From Cellulomonas wangleii (GTDB taxonomy: Bacteria; Actinomycetota; Actinomycetes; Actinomycetales; Cellulomonadaceae), in assembly GCF_018388445.1 (NCBI RefSeq), contig NZ_CP074405.1, positions 62,001 through 126,000 of the forward strand: a DNA stretch of 64,000 bases, written 5' to 3'. Position numbers and translations under genes: made by a program. Shown here piece after piece: positions 44,945-53,900 of the stretch (position 1 is its first letter; every line of letters begins with the position of its first letter). The notes beneath the pieces were generated by a model. The model worked only from the letters and a program-made list of their open reading frames with translations, was not told the DNA's origin and did not search any database.

Positions 44945-46090
44945 AGCGGCGAGCGTCGTCGTGAGACGGTCGAGGGCCTCCGTCAGGATCCCGGTGGACG
45001 TCGCGAGGTTCAGACGGACGTGACCCTCGCCGCCGGGTCCGAACGTCGGCCCCGCGTTCACGGCCAGGCGCCCGCGCTCCAGCAGGAGGCGTGCCGGATC
45101 GGCCCCGGTCGACGCGACGGCCGGCACCTCCCGCAGGTCCAGCCAGGCGAAGTACGTCGCGGCCGGGCGGTGCCACCGCGCCTGCGGCAGCCGGTCGGCG
45201 AGCGTCGCGGCGACGAGGTCCCCGTTGCTCCGCACGGCGGCGAGCACGTCCGCGAGCCAGGCGTCGCCCCGGCGGTAGGCCGCCTGGTGAGCGATCGACG
45301 CGACGTGGCTGACACCGTGGCCGACGATCTCCGGCAGGCGGCGCAGGTCGTCCGCCGCGGGGCCGGGGATCGCCAGCGCCGTCTTGAGGCCCGCCAGGTT
45401 GAACGCCTTGGACGCCGAGTGCAGCGCGATCGCGTCCGGGATCACGGTGGTCGTCGGCACGAACGGCTCGTCGCCCACGACCAGCGGGGCGTGGATCTCG
45501 TCGGCCACCACGCGCACGCCGTGGCGGGTCGCGAGCTCGCCGACGCCCCGCAGCTCGTCGGCGGAGTGGAGCGTGCCGGTCGGGTTGTGCGGGTGGCACA
45601 GCAGGTACGCGCGCGCGTCGCGGAACGCCCGGTCGAGGGCGTCGAGGTCGAGACGACCGGCGGGCGTGAGCGGTGCGTCGACCACGCGCCGGCCGGCGTG
45701 CTCGACGAATGCGCGGAACGGCGGGTACACGGGCGGGTTCACGACGACGCCGTCGCCGGGCGCCGTGACCACGGCGAGCACCTCCGCCGCACCGATCATC
45801 ACGTCCGGCACCATGCGGGTGCGCTCCACGGGGACGTCCCAGCCGTGCTGCCGCGCGGCGAACTCGGCGAACGCCTCGGCGTACGCCACGCCCCGAGGGC
45901 TGTTCGGGCCCGGTTCGTAGCCGGTGTCACCTGCCGCCACCGCGGCGGTGGTGGCGTCCACGACCGCGTCGAGCGGGAGGACGTCCATCTCGGCGACGAA
46001 CGCGGGCAGGACGTCGTCGGGGTAGGTGTGCCACTTCAGCGAGGTGCGCCGCCGCAGGTCGGCGACGGTGACGTCGAACGGTGAACCCAT
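44936..46090 (-). CDS. MalY/PatB-family PLP C-S lyase or aminotransferase
   Basis: 384 residues. It opens like MalY/PatB proteins ('RRRTSLKWHTYPDDVLPAFV', AEMDV) and has 'LLCHPHNPTGTLHSADEL', VVADEIHAPLVV, 'HSASKAFNLAGLKTALAI' with the PLP Lys, and 'RLAVNAGPTFGPGGEGHVRL'. Such enzymes have cystathionine beta-lyase activity, making homocysteine for methionine synthesis. The location next to metE and metF supports that role. ATG 46090 lies 6 nt after TACCCT (46102-46097), suggesting leaderless transcription. Four 22-bp repeats start at its stop codon. Confidence 0.85.
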   Translation of the reverse strand: MGSPFDVTVADLRRRTSLKWHTYPDDVLPAFVAEMDVLPLDAVVDATTAAVAAGDTGYEPGPNSPRGVAYAEAFAEFAARQHGWDVPVERTRMVPDVMIGAAEVLAVVTAPGDGVVVNPPVYPPFRAFVEHAGRRVVDAPLTPAGRLDLDALDRAFRDARAYLLCHPHNPTGTLHSADELRGVGELATRHGVRVVADEIHAPLVVGDEPFVPTTTVIPDAIALHSASKAFNLAGLKTALAIPGPAADDLRRLPEIVGHGVSHVASIAHQAAYRRGDAWLADVLAAVRSNGDLVAATLADRLPQARWHRPAATYFAWLDLREVPAVASTGADPARLLLERGRLAVNAGPTFGPGGEGHVRLNLATSTGILTEALDRLTTTLAAPR

Positions 46091-46182
46091 GCCCGCAGGG
46101 TAGGGCTGCCGCGGGGTGGCCCGCCCGCCGCGCCGGGCGGGGGAGGGCTGGAGCGCCCTCGCGCGGGCCCCGGAGCGACGGC

Positions 46183-46216
46183 GAGGCCCCGGTCGCCGGG
46201 TGGCGGCCGGGGCCTC
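46183..46216 (-). terminator. Hairpin terminator after metE
   Basis: Arms 46183-46197 and 46202-46216 pair over 15 bp (one G-T) with a 4-nt loop. It lies 18 nt after the metE stop and before the malY-like gene, ending the metF-metE transcript. Confidence 0.7.
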
Positions 46217-46233
46217 GGGTCGTGCCGGGGGCG

Positions 46234-48582
46234 TCAGAGCGTGGCGCGCACCGTGCGGGTGGCGGCGACCAGGTGCTCGAGGGAGGGGGTGACCTCCTCG
46301 TAGCGGCGGGTCTTGAGGCCGCAGTCCGGGTTGACCCAGAGCTGGTCGACGGCGATGGTGCGGACCGCCTCGGTGAGCAGCTCGGTGACCTCCGCCTCCG
46401 AGGGGACGCGCGGCGAGTGGATGTCGTAGACACCCGGGCCCACGGCGCGCGGGTACCCGGCCGCGGCGATGTCGCCGAGGATCTCCATCTTCGAGCGCGC
46501 GGCCTCGATGCTGGTCACGTCGGCGTCGAGGCCGTCGATCGCGTCCATGATCTCGCCGAACTCCGAGTAGCACAGGTGCGTGTGGATCTGGGTGTCCGGG
46601 CGCACGCCCGCCGTCGAGAGACGGAACGAGCGGACCGACCAGTCGAGGTACGCGGCGTGGTCCTTCTCGCGCAGGGGGAGCAGCTCGCGCAGCGCGGGCT
46701 CGTCGACCTGCACGACCGCGATGCCGGCGGCCTCGAGGTCGGCGATCTCGTCGCGCAGCGCCAGGGCGACCTGGTTCGCGGTGTCACCGAGCGGCTGGTC
46801 GTCGCGGACGAACGACCACGCCAGGATCGTCACCGGGCCGGTGAGCATGCCCTTCATCGGCTTGGCCGTGAGGGACTGCGCGTACTGCGCCCACGCCACC
46901 GTGATGGGCGCGGGCCGCGACACGTCGCCCCACAGGATCGACGGACGCGTGCACCGCGACCCGTACGACTGGACCCAGCCGTTCTGCGTGACGGCGAACC
47001 CGTCGAGGTTCTCGGCGAAGTACTGGACCATGTCGTTGCGCTCGGGCTCACCGTGCACCAGCACGTCCAGGCCGATGCGCTCCTGCAGCTCGACGACGCG
47101 GCGGATCTCCGCCTTCATCTCGTCCTCGTACTGCCCCGCCGTCAGCTCGCCCTTGCCGAAGGCGGCGCGCGCCTTGCGGATCTCGGGGGTCTGCGGGAAC
47201 GAGCCGATGGTCGTCGTCGGCAGCGCCGGCAGGTCGAGGCGGGCGGCCTGGGCGGCCTTGCGCTGGTCGAACGGGCCGCGGCGGAACTGCTCGTCGGTCA
47301 GGGCGGCGGCACGCTCGCGCACCTCCGGACGCACGACGCCCGGGGCCGTCGCGCGGGAGCGCACCGCGTCGGACGCGGCGAGCAGCTGCTCGTGGATGGC
47401 CTCGCGGCCCGCGGTCAGGCCCTCGGCGAGCGTCGCGACCTCGCGGACCTTCTCGTCCGCGAAGGCGAGCCAGGAGACCAGCGTGCGGTCGAGCGCCGGC
47501 TCGTCCTCGAGCGTGTGCGGGACGTGGAACAGCGACGTCGACGTGCCGACGGTGACCGCGGCGGCGCCGAGCGTCCCGAGCTGCTCGAGGACCGCGAGCT
47601 TGGCGTCGAGGTCGGCGCGCCAGATGTTGTGGCCGTCGATCACCCCGCCGACGAGCGTCTTGCCGGCGAGGCCGGGGACGGTGACGGTCGGCGCGTCGCC
47701 GCGGACGAGGTCGAGCGCGAGGCCCTCGACGTCGGTGGCCGCGACGACGGGCAGCGCGGCACCGAGGTCGCCGTACGGGGCGGCGAGCAGGATGGCCGGG
47801 CGCTGCGGGCGGGCGAGCTCGGTCGCCAGTGCGCGGTAGGCGCGCGTCGTGGCGTCGGCGAGGACCTCGGCGGAGACGCCGACGGAGTCGGAGACGAGCG
47901 CGGGCTCGTCGATCTGCACCCAGGTGGCACCGGCGGCGGCGAGCTCGGCGAGCAGCCGGGCGTACACGGGGAGCAGGTCGTCGAGGCGGTCGATCGGCGA
48001 GAAGCCGGCCGGGGCGTCCTCCGTCGGCTTCGCCAGCGCGAGGAAGGTGACGGGACCGACGACCACGGGCCGGGTCAGCACGCCGTCGGCCAGCGCCTCG
48101 GCGAACTCCGCGACGGGTCGGTCCGACGCGTAGCGGAACGCGGTGTCCGGGCCGATCTCCGGGACGAGGTAGTGGTAGTTCGTGTCGAACCACTTCGTCA
48201 TCTCGAGCGGGAGGTCGTCGCCGCGGCCGCGGGCCACGGTCGAGTAGCCGGCCAGGTCGAGGCGGCCGTCGGCGTCCTGCAGGTCGGCGAACCGGGCGGG
48301 CACGGCGCCGACGAGCGCGGTCGCGTCCAGCACCTGGTCGTAGAACGAGAACGCGCTGGGGATGGCCGGGGCGTCGGTGGCCAGCCCGAGCTCCGCCAGG
48401 CGGGTGCGGGTGCGGCGGCGCAGGTCGGCCGCGACGGCCTCGACCTCGTCGGCCGAGGTCCGGCCGGCCCAGAACGCCTCGAGGGCCTTCTTGAGCTCGC
48501 GGCGCGGGCCGATGCGCGGGTAGCCGAGGACGGAGCCTGCGGGGAAGGCCGGGGTCGCCGGCGCGGGCGTGGTGTCGGTCAT
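46234..48582 (-). CDS. metE: Cobalamin-independent methionine synthase
   Basis: 782 residues, the usual two-barrel length. N-terminal GYPRIGPRRELKKALEAFWA binds folate; the zinc site of the C-terminal barrel is visible in THLCYSEFGEI (His, Cys), DVTSIEAARS (Glu) and WVNPDCGLKTRRYEE (Cys). The enzyme methylates homocysteine from methyl-tetrahydrofolate polyglutamate. ATG 48582 overlaps the metF stop (ATGA), so production is coupled to the enzyme that makes its methyl donor. The SAM riboswitch in front of metF should control both. Confidence 0.96.
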   Translation of the reverse strand: MTDTTPAPATPAFPAGSVLGYPRIGPRRELKKALEAFWAGRTSADEVEAVAADLRRRTRTRLAELGLATDAPAIPSAFSFYDQVLDATALVGAVPARFADLQDADGRLDLAGYSTVARGRGDDLPLEMTKWFDTNYHYLVPEIGPDTAFRYASDRPVAEFAEALADGVLTRPVVVGPVTFLALAKPTEDAPAGFSPIDRLDDLLPVYARLLAELAAAGATWVQIDEPALVSDSVGVSAEVLADATTRAYRALATELARPQRPAILLAAPYGDLGAALPVVAATDVEGLALDLVRGDAPTVTVPGLAGKTLVGGVIDGHNIWRADLDAKLAVLEQLGTLGAAAVTVGTSTSLFHVPHTLEDEPALDRTLVSWLAFADEKVREVATLAEGLTAGREAIHEQLLAASDAVRSRATAPGVVRPEVRERAAALTDEQFRRGPFDQRKAAQAARLDLPALPTTTIGSFPQTPEIRKARAAFGKGELTAGQYEDEMKAEIRRVVELQERIGLDVLVHGEPERNDMVQYFAENLDGFAVTQNGWVQSYGSRCTRPSILWGDVSRPAPITVAWAQYAQSLTAKPMKGMLTGPVTILAWSFVRDDQPLGDTANQVALALRDEIADLEAAGIAVVQVDEPALRELLPLREKDHAAYLDWSVRSFRLSTAGVRPDTQIHTHLCYSEFGEIMDAIDGLDADVTSIEAARSKMEILGDIAAAGYPRAVGPGVYDIHSPRVPSEAEVTELLTEAVRTIAVDQLWVNPDCGLKTRRYEEVTPSLEHLVAATRTVRATL

Positions 48583-49694
48583 GACAGGGTTCCTCGCGGT
48601 GTCGTCGTGGTCGCGTCGGCGGGGGTGCCGTCGGGCGCGGTGAGGTCGTGGGCGGCGACGGTGCTGCGGCGGCCGCCGACGAGGTCGGCGCCGTCGAGCA
48701 GGTCGAGCGCCGCCTCGTGCTTGTTGAAGGTGTAGACGTGGACGCCGGGCGCACCGCCGTCGAGGACCCGGTTGACCAGGTCGACGCCGGCCCGCGTGCC
48801 GCGGCGGTGCCGCTCGACGGGGTCGTCGGTGGAGCCGAGCAGGTCGAGGAGACGGTCGGGCACGGGGACGCCCGTGAGCTCTTGGACGCGGTGCAGCCGC
48901 GCGGGGTCGGTGGTCGGGATGATGCCCGGCACGATCGGGATCGTGACGCCCGCGGTGCGGGCCTCGGCGACCAGCCCGAGGTAGGCCTCGGCGTCGAAGA
49001 AGACCTGCGAGATCGCGAAGTCCGCGCCCGCCTCCTGCTTGGCCAGCAGCGCCTGGACGTCCTGGGCGCGGGTGCCGCCGGTGGCGTGGTTGCCGCGGGG
49101 GAACGCCGCGACCGCCACGGACAGCGGGCGGACGCGGGCGCGCACGGCCTGTGCGGCGCTGCGGCCGCACCGGCGGCGCTCGATCTCGCGCAGCAGCTCG
49201 ACGAGCTCGGCGGCGGTGTGCACGCCCTGCGGGTGCGGCCGCCAGTCCGGCTCGCCCGCGGGCGGGTCGCCGCGCAGCGCGAGGAAGGAGCGCACGCCCT
49301 CGTCGAGGAACTCCTCGACGATCGTGGTCACCTCGTCGCGCGAGGTCCCGACGCAGGTCAGGTGGGCGATCGGGTTGAGCGACGTCTCGCGCAGCAGCCG
49401 GCGGACGAACGCTCGCGTGGTCTGCCGCGTGTGGCCCGACGCCCCGTAGGTGACCGACACGAAGTCGGGCTCGACGGACTCGAGCTCGCGCACGGTCGCC
49501 CAGAGCCGGGGGGCGGCGTCCGGGTTGCGCGGGGGGAACAGCTCGAAGGAGACCGTGGGGCGGTCCAGGGCGCCCGCCGGGTCGGTCCGACGCCGTGCGG
49601 CGCGGGAGGGCTCCGGCGCCGCCGACGCCGGCCCGGACGCCGCCGCGGAGCTCGTCGGCGGGGCGGTGGTCGGGATCTCGGCCACGACGCTCAT
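48579..49694 (-). CDS. metF: Methylenetetrahydrofolate reductase
   Basis: 371 residues. Family landmarks: 'VSFELFPPRNPDAAPRLWAT', 'PDFVSVTYGASGHTRQTTRA', 'HLTCVGTSRDEV', 'FLALRGDPPAGE', 'GADFAISQVFFDAEAYL' and 'IPIVPGIIPTTDPARL'. It reduces methylene- to methyl-THF using FAD. A Ser/Ala/Pro-rich N-terminal extension of about 45 residues precedes the core. ATG 49694 has no ribosome site of its own but overlaps the stop of a 24-codon upstream ORF, so translation is probably coupled to it. Confidence 0.93.
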   Translation of the reverse strand: MSVVAEIPTTAPPTSSAAASGPASAAPEPSRAARRRTDPAGALDRPTVSFELFPPRNPDAAPRLWATVRELESVEPDFVSVTYGASGHTRQTTRAFVRRLLRETSLNPIAHLTCVGTSRDEVTTIVEEFLDEGVRSFLALRGDPPAGEPDWRPHPQGVHTAAELVELLREIERRRCGRSAAQAVRARVRPLSVAVAAFPRGNHATGGTRAQDVQALLAKQEAGADFAISQVFFDAEAYLGLVAEARTAGVTIPIVPGIIPTTDPARLHRVQELTGVPVPDRLLDLLGSTDDPVERHRRGTRAGVDLVNRVLDGGAPGVHVYTFNKHEAALDLLDGADLVGGRRSTVAAHDLTAPDGTPADATTTTPRGTLS

Positions 49695-49765
49695 CGCGCC
49701 GGACGCGCAGCTGTCGGGCGGGACGCCCCGCACGAGGGGTCGGTGGCACGGTTGCGCACGCTCAT
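49691..49765 (-). CDS. 24-residue upstream ORF coupled to metF
   Basis: ATG 49765 to TGA overlapping the metF ATG (ATGA at 49694-49691) encodes 24 residues, starting MSVRNRATDPSCGASRP. A GGAG ribosome site (49774-49771) lies 5 nt upstream and overlaps the end of the SAM-riboswitch P1 stem. SAM binding would thus hide the site, block this ORF and, by coupling, metF and metE. Confidence 0.55.
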   Translation of the reverse strand: MSVRNRATDPSCGASRPTAARPAR

Positions 49766-49772
49766 CGTCACT

Positions 49773-49862
49773 CCATCGTTCCTGGCGGAAGCACCCACAC
49801 CCTCACGAGGAGGGGGGTTGCTGCGGCGTCGTCGAGCCAGGTCTCTCAGCCGCTCTGGATGG
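49773..49862 (-). ncRNA. SAM riboswitch (S-box, SAM-I type) of metF-metE
   Basis: The minus strand has the S-box core: CCATCCAGAGCGGCTGAGAG, then ACCTGGCTCGACGACGCCGC, AGCAACC, a variable hairpin around 49795-49815, and GGTGCTTCCGCCAGGAACGATGG. P1 pairs CCATC (49862-49858) with GATGG (49777-49773), the latter overlapping the next ORF's GGAG. This indicates translational repression by SAM. Confidence 0.82.
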
Positions 49863-49987
49863 TCGCCGAGGATCGTACGCCTGTGCCCGGATGGCGGACA
49901 GCGCTACTCGGAATGTGAGACGCCCTCGTCCGGCCCGCAGGCGTCGCGGGCGGTCGTCGACGGCGGCGCTCGCCGGCCCCCTGCAGG

Positions 49988-50200
49988 TCAGCGGCGCCGA
50001 CGCTGCAGGACCGAGCCCTCCCGGCTCGTGCGCTGGTGCGGCAGCCCCGGGGACGAGGTGGGGACCAGGACGGGGACCGCCAGCAGACCGTGCTGGACGG
50101 CCTCGAGCACCACGGCGTCCGCGTCGTCCTCGCTCAGCCACGCGTCGTGCGCGGCCCGTACGGCCGCGTACCGCCCGTCGAGCTCCCGATCCTCCGCCAT
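49988..50200 (-). CDS. Small hypothetical protein
   Basis: 70 residues. A helical acidic N-terminal half (EDRELDGRYAAVRAAHDAWL) and a C-terminus ending in QRRRR; no motif recognised. ATG 50200 lies 6 nt after TAGTGT (50212-50207), the same leaderless spacing as many genes here, which supports it being real. Confidence 0.5.
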   Translation of the reverse strand: MAEDRELDGRYAAVRAAHDAWLSEDDADAVVLEAVQHGLLAVPVLVPTSSPGLPHQRTSREGSVLQRRRR

Positions 50201-50251
50201 GCGGGCACACTAGCCGCGAGGTGGGCCCGTGCCGAGCCCGTGGGCGCGCTG

Positions 50252-50857
50252 TCACCCTGGGGGAGTATCGGCGCCCGTCGCGGCGGCCGCCCCCCGCCGC
50301 ACCACGACGCAGCCCTCGAGGTGGTCGTCCACCACCCCGCACGCCTGCATCGCCGCGTACGCGGTGGTCGGGCCGACGAACCGGAACCCGTGGCTCTTGA
50401 GCTCCTTGGCCAGCGCGGCGGAGTCCGGCGTGCTGGACGGCACGTCCGCGAACGTGCGGGGCCGCGGCCGCGGCCCGGGCGCGTACGACCACAGCAGCTC
50501 GTCGAGGGTGCGCCCGGACGCGTGCAGCGCGAGCACGGCGCGCGCGTTGGCGACGGTCGCCTCGATCTTGGCGCGGTTGCGCACGATCCCGACGTCGGCG
50601 AGCAGCCGCTCGACGTCGTCCTCGCCGAACCGGGCCACCGCCTCGGGGTCGAACCCGGCGAACGCCTCCCGGAAGGCGGGCCGCTTGCGCAGGATCGTGA
50701 TCCAGGCGAGCCCGGACTGGAACGCCTCGAGGGCGAGGCGCTCGTACAGCGCGTGCTCGTCGTGCACGGGCACGCCCCACTCGTCGTCGTGGTAGGCGGT
50801 GTAGAGGGGGTCGCTGCCACCGAAGCAGCGGAACGGCGGCGTGGGTGCTGACGTCAT
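50252..50857 (-). CDS. tag: DNA-3-methyladenine glycosylase I
   Basis: 201 residues. Tag-family landmarks: 'YTAYHDDEWGVPVHDEHALY', 'LALEAFQSGLAWITILRKRP', 'AFREAFAGFDPEAVA' and 'ELKSHGFRFVGPTTAYAAMQ' with the Cys/His zinc site (RCFGG near the start, VDDHLEGC near the end). It excises 3-methyladenine from alkylated DNA. ATG 50857 lies 6 nt after CAGACT (50869-50864), suggesting leaderless transcription. Confidence 0.93.
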   Translation of the reverse strand: MTSAPTPPFRCFGGSDPLYTAYHDDEWGVPVHDEHALYERLALEAFQSGLAWITILRKRPAFREAFAGFDPEAVARFGEDDVERLLADVGIVRNRAKIEATVANARAVLALHASGRTLDELLWSYAPGPRPRPRTFADVPSSTPDSAALAKELKSHGFRFVGPTTAYAAMQACGVVDDHLEGCVVVRRGAAAATGADTPPG

Positions 50858-50981
50858 GCCCCGAGTCTGGACCGGCCTCCCGACGGCCCGCGCCCCGCGC
50901 GGCGGCGCGGTGGGGACCCGCGCGCGCCGCAGGGCTGTGGGCGGCCGGACGAGCGCCGGGGCCGCCGGCGCACGGGAGCCG

Positions 50982-53900
50982 TCAGGTCAGGCCGGCGAGG
51001 GTCTTGCGGATGCGCGTGGGGCTCACGGGCACCGGCGTGCCGAGCTGCTGGGCGAACAGGCTGACGCGCAGCTCCTCCAGCAGCCAGCGGACGTCGTCGA
51101 GCGTCGCGTCGCGGGCCGGGTCGGGGGAGGCGGTCCGGGCGCGCTCGCGGGCGCCCGTGTACAGCTCCTCGACGTCGTGCACCTGCCAGGCCAGGTCGGC
51201 GTCGCGGGTGGGGTTCTCGGCGGCCTTGGCCAGGCGGTGCCGCGCGGCGCGCAGGTAGCGGACCAGCTGCGGCAGGCGCTCGGCGCCGACCTCGGAGACG
51301 AACCCGTCGTGGACCAGGCGGGCCGACTGCTCCCGCACGTCCTGCGCGGTGGCGAGCAGCGCGAGGCTGTTCGCGCCGCGGACCTCGGCGTCGAGCTCCC
51401 GCGACGCGGTGAGCACGGTGACGAGGTCGCCGACCACGCGGTGCACGTCGTCCTCCAGGCCGTCGCGGACGGCCGCGCGCAACGTCGCGTACGCCTCGGC
51501 GTCGCGTACGTCCCGTGCCGTCCGCCCGCCCAGGTGGCGGGCCACGAGCCGGTCGATCGACGCGAGCTGCACGTCGGCGACCAGCGCGTCGGTGCTCGGG
51601 TACGGCGACGCGGCCAGGGCGAGCGCCTGCGTCCCGCTCCAGCGGCTGGTCACCCGTGCGGTCGCCAGGCCGACGTCGAGCAGCAGCAGCCGGCGCAGAC
51701 CGCGGCGCGCGGCCGCCTGCGCGACGGCGCCGTCGGCCAGGACGCGCAGCGCGACGCCCGCCCGCGGGCCCGTGCCCTCCTCGACGATCGTCGGGTAGGC
51801 ACGCACGACGCCGCCGGCGGCGGTGGTCGCCTCGACCACGTCCGGCAGCGGGGCGGGCAGGTCGGGCCAGGTCGTCAGGCCGGTGCGCTCCAGGTCGGGG
51901 GTCGGGGCGCCACCGGGGCCGGGGGTCGGTCCGGGGCGTCCGGTCGCGCGCGGGGTGCCGCCCGGGCCCGGCTGCTTCCCCGCGTCGGCACCGCGGGCCG
52001 GGCGACCGGACCGCTCGGCGTCCCCCGCAGCCGGGGTGGTGGTCGCGGGCACGCCCGCCTGGGCGGCGGCCTCCTCCATGGCGGCGCGCACGGCCGTGCG
52101 GACGGCGGACGCGACGGCGTCCTGCGCGCGGTCGGCGTTGCGGCGCTGCAGGGCGAGCAGGTCCTTGCCCTCGTCGATGACACCGCCGCGGTCACCGACC
52201 ACGCGGAACGTCATGCGCAGGTGGGCGGGCAGGCGGTCCTCGTCGACGGCGTCGGGGGGCACCTCGACGTCACGCAGCGCACGCACGGCCCGGGCGAACA
52301 TCTCGCGGAACGACGGGGCGGCGTCGCCGGCGCGCACGGTGTCGACCCACGACGCGGAGTGCTCGTCGAGCCACGCGTCGACAGCCCGCGCGACGTCCGG
52401 CGCGGGCACGAGCTGCACGCGCACCGGCTTGGGCAGCGCGCGGATCGTCGCCGTCAGCAGCTCGGCGCGCATGCCGGGGACCATCCAGTCGAACCCCTCG
52501 GGCCGCACGCGCGGCAGCTGCGAGATCGGGATGTGGACGGTGACCCCGTCGGCCTCGGTGCCGGGCTCGAACTGGTACGTCAGCGGGAACGACAGCTCAC
52601 CCTGCGGCCAGCGCGACGGGAACGCGTGCTCGTCGATCTCGGCGGCGTCCTCACCGACCAGCAGGTCGCGCGTGAACGACAGCAGGTCGGGGTCGGCGCG
52701 CCTCGCGGACTTCCACCAGGTGTCGAAGTGCCGCGCGGAGACGACCTCCGGCGGGATGCGCGCGTCGTAGAAGTCGAACAGCGCGTCGTCGTCGACGACG
52801 AGGTCCCGGCGGCGGGCGCGCGCCTCGAGCGCCTCCGCCTCGTCCAGCAGGCGGCGGTTCTCGTGGAAGAACGCGTGGTGCGTCGTCCACTCGCCCTGCA
52901 CGAGCGCGTGCCGGATGAACAGCTCGCGGGCCTGCTCGGGGTCGGTCCTCGCCAGCAGCACGCGGCGCTGCGCGACGACGGGCACGCCGTACAGCAGCAC
53001 CTTCTCGTTGACCATGGCCGCGCCCTGCCGCGTCGACCACGCCGGCTCCGAGTACGTGCGCTTCACCAGGTGCGCGGCCGCCTCCTCGACCCAGTCCGGG
53101 TCGACCTTCGCGACGTCGCGCGCCCACAGCCGGGACGTCTCGACGAGCTCGGCGGCCATCACCCACGACGGGGGGCGGCGTGACAGGCCGGACCCGGGGA
53201 AGATCGCGAAACGCGCTCCGCGCGCGCCCAGGTACTCGTTGCGGGCGCGCGCGTCGGGGCGGCGGGGCTTGCCGTCGCGGCCCTTGGGCGCGTTGCCGGC
53301 GGCTACGTCGGTGACGAGCTGCATCCCGATCTGCGACAGCAGCCCCGGCAGCATCGCGCGGTGGATGGTGTCACCGTCCCACGTCCAGCGGGTCTGCACG
53401 GCGTCGGGACGCTCGACGGTGCCGGCGTCCTGCGTCGGCGCGCCCGTCGGGGTGTGCCGTCCGCCGTCGCGACGCCCGTCACGCCCGTGCCCGGCGGCGG
53501 CCGGGACGTCGTCGGACGTCGGGGTGGGGGCGCCCTTGGCGTGCACGCCCAGGCCCTTGGCCATCTCGCGCAGCTGCGTGACGACGTCCTGCCACTCGCG
53601 CACGCGCAGGTAGTGCAGGTGCTCGGACTTGCACATGCGCCGGAACGCGGACCCGGACAGCTCGCGCTGCCGGTCGCGCAGGTACGTCCACAGGTTGAGG
53701 TAGGTGAGCAGGTCCGACGACGGGTCGGCGAAGCGGCGGTGCAGGGCGTCGGCGGTCTCGCGGGACTCCGCGGGGCGCTCGCGCGGGTCTTGGATCGACA
53801 GGGCCGCGGCGATGACGAGCACCTCGCGCGCGACGCCGCGGCGGCCGGCCTCGACGACCATGCGCGCCAGGCGCGGGTCGATGGGCAGCTGGGCGAGCTG

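Noticed and set aside
44283..45023. 246-residue plus-strand frame over hsp20 and the tandem repeat
   Set aside because: It is Arg-rich shadow sequence out of frame with the alpha-crystallin domain.
48583..49749. Upstream extension of the metE frame through metF
   Set aside because: This is antiframe shadow within metF; metE starts at 48582 by overlap with the metF stop.
49746..49760. TGGCACGGTTGCGCA on the plus strand, resembling a sigma-54 promoter
   Set aside because: The GC is one or more bases out of register with GG-N10-GC spacing, and it points away from any nearby plus-strand gene; it lies in the metF upstream ORF.
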